A DNA stretch of 64,000 bases from Sepioteuthis lessoniana (taxonomy: Eukaryota; Mollusca; Cephalopoda; Myopsida; Loliginidae), in the NCBI GenBank assembly GCA_963585895.1, contig OY757911.1:87937275-88001274 (forward strand), written 5' to 3'. The translations under genes and the position numbers were made by a program. Below, in pieces: positions 44,445-56,190 of the stretch (the stretch's first letter is position 1; each line of letters begins with the position of its first letter). The notes under the pieces are model-generated. The model was not told where the DNA came from. It made no database searches and saw nothing but the letters and a program-made list of their open reading frames with translations.

Positions 44445-47400
44445 GAAACATGTAGTACACATGTTTCAGACTTTTATGTCCTCTTCAATTAACTTCCAGC
44501 TGTTCATTTTTATAGTAAATATTTGCTTTTCTATCATTGGACCAGCAACAATCTTTTTGTATATTTATGTTTGTGTATTTATATTATTACAACTCATAAA
44601 CATCTTGATTGATTGATTTGTTCCTCTGTCTAATTTGGCTATAGGAATAACAGCTTTATGCTGCTGCTTCCTGGACCAGTGATTTAGTTATAGGAGAATA
44701 GTTTGCACAAGAGCTCACTTCTCCTTCAATCATTGTGGTATGCCAGTAATGACATATTTTGTCAATATGTCTAGCAAAGAAATTGATTTATGCTTTTCCC
44801 AACTGTATTGTATATTTACTAAGCTTTGCTTAGTTTTGCACTCTGGTCCCAGGTTACTTACAGTACTTTCTTTTCCTATGTGGTCACCCATTTCAGAACT
44901 GAACGCACTCATCACTGCTTAACTTTAGTGATCCAGTGCTTTCTATATGACTTGACCATAAGCCCTTTTTCTAACAGCATTAGTTTTAAGTGAATCGCCA
45001 ATCATAATTCAATTTTAATTTGCCAATTCCATTATTTTGTGCTAGAATCTATTATGCTATTTTTATATAAGTTATGATTAAGTTTGTTATCTACACATGC
45101 ATATTAAACACAAATCTCCACATACATGCATAAGTATATGTTGGATATAAAATGTGGGTGAGGAAAAGAAATCTAGTGGTTTTTTTTCACTAGTTTTTGA
45201 ATTATGAAGAAAGAAATTCCTTAAATTTGTTGATACCAACTTTTTTTTTTTTCAGTCTTTTGGCTGGAGCAAGTAATGAAAAACAAAACCTTCCCTTCAT
45301 TCTGGTTACTTTTATTGTTAATTACAAATATAACTGTAGACTAATTTGCTTCCCCACTGCCTAATCTGTAATGTTATTAATTTTTTTTTTTTTTTTTAAA
45401 GTCTTTTCTCCAAATGACAAAGCTGGACTATGTGAATTTTCTAACATGGAAATTTATTCATTAGGAAAAAGTTTGAAAGATTTGATTGAAAATTGTGTTT
45501 AAAAACGAAAAGAAAAGAAAAATAATAATTGCTTCTTCATGATTGTGAATGTATAAATAACCTGGTGAGTTTAAAAACTTTGTATTGAGTTTCCTATTAT
45601 CTGTGATAAGCTTCCTGTATTTAAGATTTTCAAGGAGACTCGTGGCAATGTGAATAAACTAATGTTTTGTTTGTTATCATCATAGAAGACAAATTTGCTG
45701 TGTAATTTTTTGAAAGCATTTACCTGTGTGCTACGTAATTAGTATCCTTGGTAAAAACAAGTCTTGTATGTCAAACATGGAGTGTATGGAGGATATCCTG
45801 AAGCAAGCAATAAGTTAAAAAAAGAAAGTGAAAAAATAAAAACAGAATTCAGAGTAATTCAACTTGAAAAAAAATCAGTTTTCCCGGGTTCCTATAAATA
45901 CATGTTTGTATTTTACTGTGAATTGTTGGAATTGCTTTGACCATTCAATGTTGTTTGTTCATGAATTCTATTGTATTAAAAGTTTTCTATTTAAAATGTC
46001 TGACAGGGTTGATGTATTCTAGTCAGATTAATTTATTGAAACATTTTATATACTGATGTAAAAGTAAAAAGGTATTATTATATAAATGTTTTTCTGTTTA
46101 TTTTTTCAAAAGAGAATTACTGACTACATTATGTGTTGATTTTCACTTACCTGAAGCAAAAAGGGTGTGCAGCTTTGCATGTTTTTTGTGTAAACAGCCA
46201 TTTGTAATATGATTTGCATACATTGTGTGTGTGTTTTTGAGTCTTTAAAATTTCCATTGCTAATGAATTTGCATAAGTTGTTGTGTACTCCAAAGCAACA
46301 GACAGCAGTCTTGCGTCAAATACTATTTGAAACAAACTAGAATAAGAGGGAATAAATCAAATAGACTTTTGTGTGAGAGAATGATTAAATGAAAATTTTT
46401 GTCAAAGGAACTAGACTTCATCATGAAGAAAAACAAATTCTGTCTGGTTTTGTTGGTTAGAGGCCACAAGAAACAAGTCTCTTGTTATTGTTCACTATAA
46501 AGTAACAAGTCTTTTAGTATTGTTTGCTACAAAGTGACAAGTCTTTTGGCATTGTTTGCTGCATTTTGTTCTTTATTTCCTCAAAAAGGGATGAGAGATA
46601 ACATTTTTCTTTATTTCTTCCAAAGAGATGAATTATTAGAAACTGAAATCCACTTTAATGATGAATACAGGTTACAATCAACATTTTTCAGGAATAAAAT
46701 TTTAAAAATTTTAGAAAGTTGGAAATATTATTTGATGAACTTTTATATAATAAAGACAGAATTTGAAGGCAAATGTTTTTATTCTTAGAAACATTTAACA
46801 TTTAGTGTATTGCTTTATATGTTCAATGTTGATTAGAACTAAATGAATTTATCATCCCAGCTAAATCTAAATTTTTCTTTCTGTATTATAATGAATTGTC
46901 AGTTACTGATATTGTAGATTTAGTAAAGTTCTACACATGCTCCCATTCGAGTTCACTAGGGAAAACATTTTCCAGTAAAATTTTGATTTTTCTAATTTAT
47001 TTATTTTTTTTTTTTTTTTTTGTGATTTGAACTAATTAGACCCTCAAACTCACTGCAATTTTTTTATTTTTTGAAAAAAAATTTTACATTTTAATAGGGG
47101 GTTCACTTTCAAATTTTAATTTAATCTAGAAAGATCCCTCATTTCCAGAACAATGTGTTGGAAAAGATAGATAACCAGACAGGTCAAATTATTTAAATTT
47201 TTTTACTTCTGAGGAGAGGGGGTTCCCTTTTATTTTTTTTTTTAATACTTAAAAATATTTTTATTTATTAAGTTTAACATTTCTGTTGTATCATATAGCA
47301 GTAAACTTATATCTATGATAATGAATACTTGAAACTTGTAAGTCGACATTTGTTTTTGAAAATCTGTACCTATATAAAAATTCAATTTGTAGTAATCGCT

Positions 47401-47579
47401 TTTTATGATGAAATGACACTTTCCAATCAAAATGGAATGAATTTAGATAAAGACTACAGTCAAACAGAGTGCTGGCTGTTCAGAAGCAGCAACTGCTACT
47501 TATGTCAAAGTCTAAGGAAGTAAAGTAAATAGCTACTGAATGCTGCATACTAAGTATCTTTTGATATCTTTTTCCTGCA

Positions 47580-47595
<16 letters not shown>
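44441..47595 (+). other. AT-rich intergenic or UTR sequence, nothing recognised
   Basis: No coding family motif, SINE or transposon recognised. Poly-T runs at 45240, 45380, 47005. The short open frames here (60-84 codons) have chance composition. Confidence 0.55.
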
Positions 47596-47598
<3 letters not shown>

Positions 47599-47644
<46 letters not shown>

Positions 47645-47647
47645 TAT
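47599..47647 (+). repeat. (TG)n(TA)n microsatellite
   Basis: About 11 TG units followed by TATATA to 47646, immediately left of the foldback at 47684. Confidence 0.9.
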
Positions 47648-47683
47648 GGAAGTAAATAATGGATTGTAATCCGACAATATGTA

Positions 47684-47950
47684 GAGAAAAATTGATAACA
47701 AGGCTATCCAAGTGGAAGGAGAGATTTAAGGAGAAGTAAAGTCGACACTATAGCATTTCGGTTCTACTGAACCATCATCAGGATCATGAGGGGTGATATT
47801 AGTGATGTTAATCCATCGTTGACTTAACATCGCTAATATCACCCCTCATGGTCCTGATGATGGTTCAGTAGAACCGAAACACTATAGTGTCAACTTTACT
47901 TCTCATTAAATCTCTCCTTCCACTTGGATTGCCTTGTTATCAATCTCTCT
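47684..47950. repeat. Long foldback with hammerhead-like motif in each arm (Penelope-type terminal repeat)
   Basis: Left arm 47684-47811 and right arm 47823-47950 are inverted copies of about 128 bp with an 11-bp spacer (TCCATCGTTGAC). By eye they differ at only a few positions. Each arm contains CTGATGATGGTTCAGTAGAA followed by CCGAAA, a hammerhead-like core. It resembles a pair of inverted Penelope terminal repeats without coding sequence and is bordered by microsatellites. Confidence 0.85.
47840..47900 (+). ncRNA. Hammerhead-ribozyme-like core, right arm
   Basis: CTGATGA at 47854-47860, helix II GGTTC/GAACC (47862-47866 and 47871-47875) with loop AGTA, GAAA at 47876-47879, helix III ACAC/GTGT around TATA, and the cleavage triplet GTC at 47889-47891. 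Helix I pairs GGTC (before the first box) with the bases after GTC; the first pair is C-A here but C-G in the left arm copy. One unpaired T lies between CTGATGA and helix II, which is unusual, so activity is doubtful until tested. Confidence 0.5.
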
Positions 47951-49395
47951 CTCTCTATATATATATATAGTTTCAGTTGAATTCCTTATTTATCTTAGTT
48001 CTTAAAGGATGATATTAAAATAATTTCTATTTGCATTATTAAATTTTTGAATGGTAAAAACTTTTTCAAATTTGTTAAATTTTGTTTTGAAAGTTAGACA
48101 GGATAATGATTGTGAATACAAAAACTAAAAAAAAAAAAATTCAGTTGACATTTTAGAGGTAGTGTGCTGCATTTGATTTATTCTTTAATTACTCCTTCAA
48201 TATCATAACAATGTTATTTGCTTACCTCAATTTTTCTGGTATATGGTATATGTCAGCGGATAAGACAACTTTGAAATAAGATGAGACTCAAATTTCATGT
48301 TGATATAGATGATCCTCTAAACAACCAATACTGTAATATAATCACTCAAATGCAATTAAATAAATCCCTTGAATGTATTATTTGTAATAAAGTAATAACT
48401 TTTAATGTATCACCTGTATATTTAAATCATTGATAAGTTATCAGAGAAGCATATAAGATAGATAGTATATGTAGACTTTTATCTGTAGTGCTGGCACTTT
48501 AGCTATGGCCAGTAACAGATTTGATTACATATCATGTGTCGTTATGTTGACTGACGTTACAGTTTTCAATTATTAAAATGCTGATATTATTTAATAACAT
48601 TTCAAAATTGTCCAATAACAAAGAATGAGAGAGTTTATCTTCTACAAAAACAAATTACTTTCAAATAGCCACCTCTGTAACCTATGAGGGTTCACTTTCG
48701 ACAAAAAAAAGTGTGTGAAGTCAATAACACTAAGATTATAAAATTTACCAAAAATCAACCATTCAGATTTCAATAAAATTTTTTATGCTTATACATTTAT
48801 GAATTAATTCACTGAAAAGCATTTGTAAGAAAAATTTCTGGAAATATGAGTTGTGTTGAAAAAGTATTGTGCCCAAAGCTGTATTTACCAAGATAGAAAT
48901 GAACAATGGAAAAAATGTTCTTTTTTTTTTTTTTTTTTCCAAAATTGTCCCATTGATATTTAATACACTTTTTTAGAGCAAGTTTTCTATTGATCAAAGT
49001 GCCTCTGAAACTCATCTTTTAATATGTCCTGAATCTTGGTGCTATTAGGAAGGATGTTTAAATTCACTTGACTAGTAGAGTTTTCTCTACAGTTCTTTTT
49101 TTCAATAAGGCTTATAAAAATACAGATATATTCTATAATGTTAAATAAATGTTCTAAACTTTTCAATTTAATGAGAAAAAAAAATCTCTTTTTAATCCTT
49201 ATCTATTAGAATTACATCATTTCCCACTGATGGAATCACATAATTTGAGATTGTGAGAATAGAAATGATCTTAAACAAGATTATTTAGAATAGACCAGTG
49301 AACTTGCTTGGAATTTGGTAGATAATTTTTTTTGGTTAGCTTAAAATAGATGCTAAAAATTGGTCTATCAATTTGGTTTTCATGTGACACAAATA
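47951..49395 (+). other. AT-rich sequence, nothing recognised
   Basis: No SINE, transposase or coding pattern seen; poly-T at 48920. Confidence 0.55.
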
Positions 49396-49399
49396 CTAG

Positions 49400-49760
49400 A
49401 TTGGTACAAAAATAATTGCAGTTTTTAATCATCAATTTTAATGCAGTATATCTCAAAATGAAATTCATCAATCAAAATAAGAACAATTAGAATTTATTTA
49501 TTCCAGGAGCCTAGATTTCTGGATATGTATGTTGGTGTGAGGATAACTGTACAAGTATGTATAAGTACAGGCATAGCCTATATGTGTATAATCAAGGTGG
49601 CTGTTCAAGTCTATAGTAGTACTGAGCAATTGGCGAATTGACAGAGGTTTGTTCACCAGGCCAAACTTGGGTCCCTTAGCAGTTTGAGCAAAATTGGCAG
49701 CAGTTACAGCAAGACAATGAGGCAGAGAACTAACTAGTGCTTGAGTTTTATCCTCCATTC
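49400..49760 (-). other. Mariner-like end plus an unassigned 86-codon frame
   Basis: At 49400-49445 the plus strand reads ATTGGTACAAAAATAATTGC followed by AGTTTTTAATCATC, a pattern resembling the ends of mariner elements related to human Hsmar. Close by, on the minus strand, 49758-49498 is an open frame starting MEDKTQALVSSLPHCLAVTA with a later GPKFGLVNKPLSIRQLL. I do not recognise it. It could be a gag or transposase piece or an N-terminal exon. There is no further support. Confidence 0.35.
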
Positions 49761-50204
49761 ATATCACTATAGTTTGGGTCTGCTCAATTTAGACTAAAAA
49801 GCTAAGTGTTACCCACCCCCAGGGCTCTTTTAAAGAGAAATTGTCAATAAAGACAGTCATACAATTGTTATCTTTTTTTGTTTCTTTTTCCTAGCACATC
49901 TAACCCATGACTTCTACAGTTTCAAACAAAATGGTCTCTCAACTTTTTTTTTATAAACTAACACAATGTTGAGAGAGGTTAGTTGTCAAGCTATGGATTG
50001 TTACTGCCCCACTGTACCTGTATATATATTTTCCTTTTTTTTTTTCAATCACTAACTGCGATTGCTTTTTCTTTCAAATGAAATTGGACAGGGATTTGGT
50101 GTGTAGTATAAAGGTGAAAAAATAAGTTTTACACATTAAATTTTGTATGGCATATCCTCATATAGGTTTTCTTTAAAAGAAAAAATAGCTCAAGTTAAAG
50201 TTTT

Positions 50205-50350
50205 GTACCTTGTAAAATAGTTGGATTCATATCTTTCCTATGAGTATTAGCTCTATCTGAAATACTTACAATCTTGTTCAGGATTTGAACTTAAATAGAC
50301 AAGTCCACTTCGAACAATGATAATCCTTATGCCACAAGCACCTCTGCTTG
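50205..50350 (-). mobile_element. SINE, family D, minus strand
   Basis: Minus strand: GTGGCATAAGGATTATCATT (A box region), AAGTTCAAATCCTGAACAAG (B box and flank), then GAAAGATATGAATCC. It matches 30751-30990 in head and early body. Confidence 0.7.
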
Positions 50351-50919
50351 TATCCAAAATAAAAAGTAATGCATAAGGAAAATGAGTGATAAGAGGGGGG
50401 TCACTTTGTGTTTTAGATATGAAATGCGAGATAGATTATAAAATAGACAATAAAATCCTTTTTACAATTCAATTGTTTTGGGATATTTTTGTTTCTCTTT
50501 TGTCTTTCATTCAGAACATCAACTCACATGATTATTACACATATTTGTTACTCTATGAATAGATCTCTTTTTCTTTTTTTTTTTCTTTTTCCTAAATATT
50601 TGTCAACATATTAAAAATTTACATTATAATTATTTTGCCTACAATTTTCGGATATTATCTTTTTAAAATTTTTGTCATAAAAACATTAATTAATATTTTA
50701 TGTTTGGAAAAATTTTAAACTATAAAGCCATTTTTCATTAAATTTTACTGGGTGTGATCAAAAAGTATTGAGGTTGAATCTTAAAATTTTTTAGATATTT
50801 AAACTGCTGTTTAAATGAAGTTTGGTGAATGAATTAGGGCCAATTTCCAATACTATTTGATCAGCACAGCAGTTTTTAGTGAAACACAGGATTATACAAT
50901 ACCCTCCATACTCATACGC

Positions 50920-51235
50920 CCCGTCAGTAGGGATTAGAATATGATGACTGTCTCCTACTGGGGGGTAAGATGCTCCAAAAAGGGTATCCTTGGTATAATC
51001 CTAAACTGCATCCTGTGCTGAGGCTTTAATTCTAGGGAGTGTAGAGTACTCCTTCATTGCCATTACTCTTGAATTCATTCTGAGCCAGAATGGTAGTGTC
51101 TGTTAAGGACCCATCTATGGACTAAAATATTTATATTCAATCAGACCACATGAAAAAAATGTACATATGAATGTAATTCCCTAATCTCTAGATGTAAAAT
51201 AACCCTTCATGGGTTGACATGCCATTAAAATCAAT
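50920..51235 (+). mobile_element. SINE, family B
   Basis: Head CCCCGTCAGTAGGGATTAGA, GGGGGTAAGATGCTCC, body CATTGCCATTACTCTTGAAT, 3' end TTCCCTAATCTCTAGATGTA with GTTGACATGCCATTAAAATC. Confidence 0.82.
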
Positions 51236-51501
51236 CTTTTCTTGTTTCCTAAATTAAAAATTCATCTCAAGGATAAGATTTGAAGACATGGAGGAGATTA
51301 AAAGATATATCCTAGACTGCTGTGTAGACTGTATATGCATGTTCTGCACATCTGATTTCAAATGAAAATTACTGGAAAAACTCCAGTTCTCTTGTACACT
51401 GTGGACTACTTTCTGTTTGAAATGAAAGGTTGCAAGATATGAAAAATGAGAAAAATAAAGGTACTTTTGGATTTTAAAAAAGTGTATGGTATGAGGGGTT
51501 T

Positions 51502-51706
51502 TCAAAAAGGTCTAAGCCTCACTCTAAAAGAAGAGCTATAGCAAAACATTTTTGTTGTGGCAACACATTACCACTACTTATAAAACTAGAAAAATCTAAA
51601 TTAGTTTTTCTAGTTTTATAAGAAGTGGTAGTGAGTTGTCATAGCAAAAATGTTCAGCTAAGTTTTTCTTTCTAAGTGAGGCTTAGAACTTTTTAAATAA
51701 ACTTTG
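51502..51706. repeat. Foldback (MITE-like) element, about 95-bp arms
   Basis: The left arm begins AAAAAGGTCTAAGCCTCACT and the right arm ends AGTGAGGCTTAGAACTTTTT. The arms pair over almost their whole length, with AGAAAAATCTAAATTAG... near the centre at about 51600. No coding capacity. The ends resemble mariner-type inverted repeats; no target duplication is clear. Confidence 0.82.
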
Positions 51707-52637
51707 TATACATGGCAGTCTATATATAGTATAACGTTATAAATTCAGATATTTAGTGAGAAATTTCAAAGGTGCTTCAGCTATTTGAATAGTTGCTGGT
51801 ATAAGTGTGTTAAATGACAAGGAGACTATTTAGAATAAAATTGATGTTTCATTCATTGTTCATATTTGTCTTGATAAATGCGGCTTGAACATGCCTTATA
51901 TATTCTAAACTTATTTTGGTTTTCTTTCCTGTAAGACATTTGAGCAAGTTGACAATTACCTTATGAAACTAAATAAAACTAAGAATTCACATAAATACAT
52001 TGTGTTGTAGGTAATTGAAAATAAATTATAAAGAAAAACAAAAATATTCAATAAAAAAAAACATAGTATATATTTTTAAGAAAATATAAATATGTTTAAC
52101 TTTAAAAAAATAGAAAAATTTATTCAATGAAACAGCTCTCAGGATGACCTTGATGCTGATCCACAAGTGACTGTATGTCTGGATCAAATGATTCTCTTTA
52201 ATGTTAGCTTATCAGCTTCTCTTGTAGAGTTATTTTATTAAGTTTGTGAATCATTATTGTAAAAGTTATGGAGTATTGACTTCTCCCTTTAGAAGGCTAC
52301 AAGATGTACGTTTGTCCAGCAGGTTGGCAAAACCTGAAAAGAGTATATCTTTGCAGAATTGAAAGTTTAACTCTAAGTGAAAATTGAATTTTGGGATGTT
52401 TTATTTTATTTTCATATTTTGTTATTGGTTTTATATCATATTTTATTATTTGTTTTATATTTTATTTGAAATTTATTAATCCCCACTGGCTATGAGACTG
52501 TCATGTTGGCTTTCATCCAGTCTTTGGTGTTGTGAAGCTACAGTTACAAAAAAAAATGAAATTGGAAAACAAAAGGGTCTGTATTTAAACTGGTCAAATC
52601 TTCTCATCATGTTTATCTGCTATTAATTTCATGCTAG

Positions 52638-52770
52638 AGGAGTCTCTGTGATGTATTAGTATACTGAACAATGATATCGTAGTAAATGAGTTTGAACTTT
52701 AGTCGCGCTATTACATTCACTTTTGGACTAATACCTATTAACCAGCTTACTGATAAGATATGTTTATCAT
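52638..52770 (+). mobile_element. SINE, family C, decayed head part
   Basis: Weak head and B-box-like GAGTTTGAACTTTAGTCGCG, then TTACATTCACTTTTGGACTA, a family C signature. No tail. The surrounding 51881-53340 is AT-rich with nothing else recognised. Confidence 0.55.
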
Positions 52771-53342
52771 CTACTGAGTAAAAATTGTCTGTGTACATTT
52801 CTTTAAGTTCTTATTTATTTCTTTGGCAAAAAATACTTTCCTTTCTTAGATCTAATTCAGAAAACGTACTGTTTTGGGAGGCGTAATCCTTAAGCATAAA
52901 ACTCAAAATACAATGTATACTTTCAACGTGACCATTCAATGTAATCATTTCCGAGGATTCTGGTGCAAGATAGGTTACTCTCTGTTAAATATGAGAGTTA
53001 TCTTCTCTTGATTTTTACACGCTTTTATTTTCAAGACTCCCCTCATGACCTAGACACGTGAATAACCATTTTGTTGAATATTATTCCTGCATTCTCTTTA
53101 AAGACTGGAATAGCTGTTTCTGTTTTAAACTCTCGCTTGAAGGTACGTTAAAGCATCTGAACTTTTTTCCTCCTTTAAACCAGGGATCTTGCTGTTTTTG
53201 TTTGATTCTTTTAAAAGTTTATTTATCTTACACGAAAATAGTCACTTGCATATTCGGTGCATGTGCATAAAAGCTTATAGTTTTGTGGAGAAATTTTACA
53301 CTGTTTGTAATCTTTAAAAATCTTGGACAAAAATAAAAGTTA

Positions 53343-53345
<3 letters not shown>

Positions 53346-53388
<43 letters not shown>
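53346..53388 (+). repeat. (TA)n microsatellite
   Basis: About 21 uninterrupted TA units. Confidence 0.95.
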
Positions 53389-53390
<2 letters not shown>

Positions 53391-54116
53391 TTAAAAATCA
53401 AATTTTAAAAAATCGATTATTTATTCCGAATGCCGGCAGAGCTGTCGGGTGTGTATGTCTAATTGTTCAAATTTTATCGAATGGTTATTTAATTTATCAT
53501 CGCAGTTTTTTTTTGTTTTTTTTGTTTTATGGGGTGGACTTTTCTCTTCTGTGTGTGTGTGTTGTAATAACGGTTTTATAATAGATGCGCCGAAGTAAAA
53601 TTAAACCTTTTTCGTTGCTTTGTTGTGTGTTGATAAAACTACTTGAATGATCAAGGTGAAAATTATACTTTAAAAATTCATTCAAAAGAATAAAAACGGA
53701 AAAGAAAACTAACCAGACAAAGACATGCGATCGTCGTATTATCTGCAATTTACTTATTTCATTTAAAAAATCAAGAGACATTTGTTTATTTTATAACAAT
53801 CTTATGAAACTAAACGCCCGCCATCTATAAATAAATAAATGTTTCGGAAAAACACCCTGCACATAATTTTAGCAACAGCACAGAGGTCATTTTTTTTCTT
53901 TAAGGTAGGTTTTCGAGATGCAGTGAGGATGGCTGGTTTTTACACACTGTTTATTGAACAGTGTTTGGTTTGCCCTACAGACTCGTTACCAAAACCCCAA
54001 AACTGTGATTGCTTACCCTTTCTAATGAAATTGGGTGTAGATTGGATATGTAATCAAAGATTAGAAAAGAAAAGAGTTGTACGCACATCCTCGTACAGCT
54101 CTTATACATAAATAAA
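53389..54116 (+). other. Intergenic, no gene recognised
   Basis: Contains two open frames of 84-90 codons (53527-53781 minus, 53839-54111 plus) without family motifs. One includes Cys-rich VCPTDSLPKPQNCDC, which I could not assign; chance is the simplest explanation. Confidence 0.45.
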
Positions 54117-54322
54117 GGTAAATTTTTACCCTTTAACCCATTGGATTTTAACGAAAACTAAAAATCAGATTCTACTTATTTATCTTTTGCAAATACATGT
54201 AAACAGCCTGAAAAATATCATTTCTGGTCGTCTGTAATGCTTTCTGTATTCGCCCAAAATAAGTAGAATCTGATTTTTAGTTTTCGCTAAAATCCGATGG
54301 GTTAAAGGGTAAAAATTTACCC
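54117..54322. repeat. Foldback (MITE-like) element, about 64-bp arms
   Basis: Left arm begins GGTAAATTTTTACCCTTTAA and the right arm ends with GGGTAAAAATTTACCC. Arms of about 64 bp contain AACTAAAAATCAGATTCTAC and its complement, and flank an 80-bp centre. Each outer end is itself a short palindrome. Confidence 0.85.
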
Positions 54323-54651
54323 AAAGGCCCTCGTTATTTCTCCTCTTTAAAGAAGAGAAATTAATGTATAAAAAACGAAAAATGTAACAATTTTTTGTGT
54401 TCATGTGTAGGGGTTAGAAATAAATAAAATTTATAAGTGCCTTTGAAAAGGAAAATATTTCGAAGCAAACAATTATTTCAATAAAATTTATTTAAGTGAA
54501 ACTAGAATATGAGAATTTTTAACGAATTTTCAGAAAATCAAAATTTGTTTCTTCAAAAGTTTTATAAAAGTTTTTTTTTTTTTTTTTTTTTTTTTTCCTT
54601 TTTATTTTCCTAGTTTGTTTGTAAATTATTGCGGTAGCTAGTTTCGGTGAA

Positions 54652-54765
54652 AAGCTTGGTAACGGTTACCGGAAGCTAAACTTTTCTCATTTCCCAATGA
54701 TATCTGCATCGGAGAAATATGATCTAAAAAAAAAAAGCTTCTGGTTACCCTTACTAAGCTTTTAA
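54652..54765. repeat. Small inverted repeat, about 27-bp arms
   Basis: AAAAGCTTGGTAACGGTTAC at about 54650 pairs with the complement of GGTTACCCTTACTAAGCTTT at about 54743 with a few mismatches. It also contains the local palindrome GGTAACGGTTACC. Possibly a MITE. Confidence 0.55.
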
Positions 54766-55655
54766 CTTGGACTAAAAGTTTACGGAAGGATATTATTTTT
54801 TTAACAAGTCATTTTCCTAGAAAAAGCATTTCGCTATAGGAAGTCATGCATGTTAATTACTAGAAGCGGACAAAAAGCTTAAGAGTTTCTCATCACTTTA
54901 TTTTATTACAATAAATAATAATTAATACACTTATACGTCTTAAATATATTGTACTCACTACAAACACCTGCAGCAAGTTAACACAATGGGTGCCTCAAAT
55001 TTAAAAGCAAAATGCAATTGATCATTTCGTAGAAGCGGTATGAAAGAAGTAATTTAACTAATTCGATAGTGGGAATAATTTTTTTTGTGTGTGTGTATTC
55101 CTAAAAAAATATTAAGACAAAAAAGAATTGAAGTTTTCAAATATTGCTTAAAATCGGACACATGCATCATTAATTTAAACCTTCAAATCTCGGAACAGTC
55201 CTTTTTTTTTCTTTTTTTTTTTTTAATCATTTCCTGGAGAAAAATTTTAATCACTCATGCTATATACTGTAGAATTTTTTTTTTTACTTGTGAACACTGT
55301 TAATAATTTAAGTTCATAAAATAAAATTCAATGTTATTTGTTTTTCCCTGTTTATATATTTCTGATTTGAACTTTCTAATTTTGATATGACTTCAGTGTA
55401 GTTTTACATTTGCTACTACAGTTTGAATATCTTAGGCAGCCTACACCAGTTTTTCTGCTATTTTTTCTTTTACTGAGAACTATTTTATCTTCTTCAGTAC
55501 GGAGTTATAATTTCCATTGTCTTAAAATTCTCACCTGCCTTGAAACTATAATTTAATAGTTTATTCATTACTCTTAGCTGCATAAATTGATTTACTACAT
55601 TAAAACTTAGTTATAGACTCTTGCTTTTCTATTAAGCAAGTCCTTAACCCTTTGA
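54766..55655 (+). other. AT-rich intergenic, nothing recognised
   Basis: No family motif; poly-T runs at 55200-55225. Confidence 0.55.
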
Positions 55656-55659
55656 ACCA

Positions 55660-55893
55660 GGACGGTGGGGGTATAATGGCAAAAAGTGCTAGACTGCGGC
55701 CTCAAAGTAAGCAACTTTAAGCTCCAGTCATTCTGTTACCTTCACTTTTGGATTAATACCCTTAGGAACCCTCTTATCCTCCCATTTATGGGTTAAATAG
55801 TATCATTGTTGTTCTACAAGGATGGCTTTGGTATTAGATAAACTATGAACGTTGATATGCCATTAAACAAAGTAACCAAACCAAACCAAATCT
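55660..55893 (+). mobile_element. SINE, family C
   Basis: Head GGGGGTATAATGGCAAAAAG, body TTCACTTTTGGATTAATACC, GGGTTAAATAGTATCATTG, tail AAGGATGGCTTTGGTATTAG with GATATGCCATTAAACAAAG and an ACCAAACCAAACC end. Confidence 0.85.
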
Positions 55894-56190
55894 TTGAACT
55901 CAAGTTGTTTTGTATTTTACTTATTACAGTTATAATCTTGAGCAATTGTGACTGTCACCTTTGTCCTGTGAAATCTTGTAACTTCCAGTTTAATAATAGT
56001 TAAACTGGAAGTTACAAGATTTCACAGGACAAAGGTGATTGTCACAATTGCTCAAGATTATAACTGTAATAATTTCAGTACAAGACAACTTGAGTTCAAA
56101 GGTTTGGTTAGGTTACTTTTGTTTAATGGCATATCAATCTTCATAGACATTTTGTCATCAAAAGGTCATGAGTATTTGTTTTATAATTAT
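55800..56190. repeat. Inverted duplication centred at about 55998
   Basis: The arms meet at TTTAATAATAGTTAAACTGG (55988-56007). The inner 115 bp or so are near-perfect (left TGAAATCTTGTAACTTCCAG; right CTGGAAGTTACAAGATTTCA). The outer part takes in the tail of the SINE at 55660-55893 and its inverted, more diverged counterpart (GTTTAATGGCATATCAATCT at about 56130). Confidence 0.88.

Larger units (their letters stand above)
41414..45840 (+). other. SERAC1: SERAC1 3' UTR region with several poly(A) signals
   Basis: AT-rich, no open frames of note except repeats. AATAAA occurs at 41912-41917, 42836-42841, 45653-45658 (followed by a T/G-rich stretch AATGTTTTGTTTGTTATC) and 45835-45840. Which site ends the message cannot be told from sequence. 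If a distal site is used, the UTR would contain the Penelope relic at 43590-44345. Confidence 0.45.
50750..51880 (+). mobile_element. Mariner derivative with nested SINE and foldback insertions
   Basis: Left end TACTGGGTGTGATCAAAAAG followed by TATTGAGG is a mariner-type end; the right end (about 51850) has TTGTCTTGATAAATGCGGCT, matching the right part of the element at 28730-29345. A piece related to that element's transposase repeat occurs at 51285 (GAAGACATGGAGGAGATTAA). A family B SINE (50920-51235) and a foldback (51502-51706) lie within it. Confidence 0.6.

Noticed and set aside
44213-44616. Frames rich in Tyr-Ile or Ile-Tyr
   Set aside because: These are translated (TA)n microsatellites.
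53839-54111. 90-codon frame as the start of a downstream gene
   Set aside because: No recognised family, no splice-linked continuation, and a low-complexity Phe run; kept only as an unassigned stretch.
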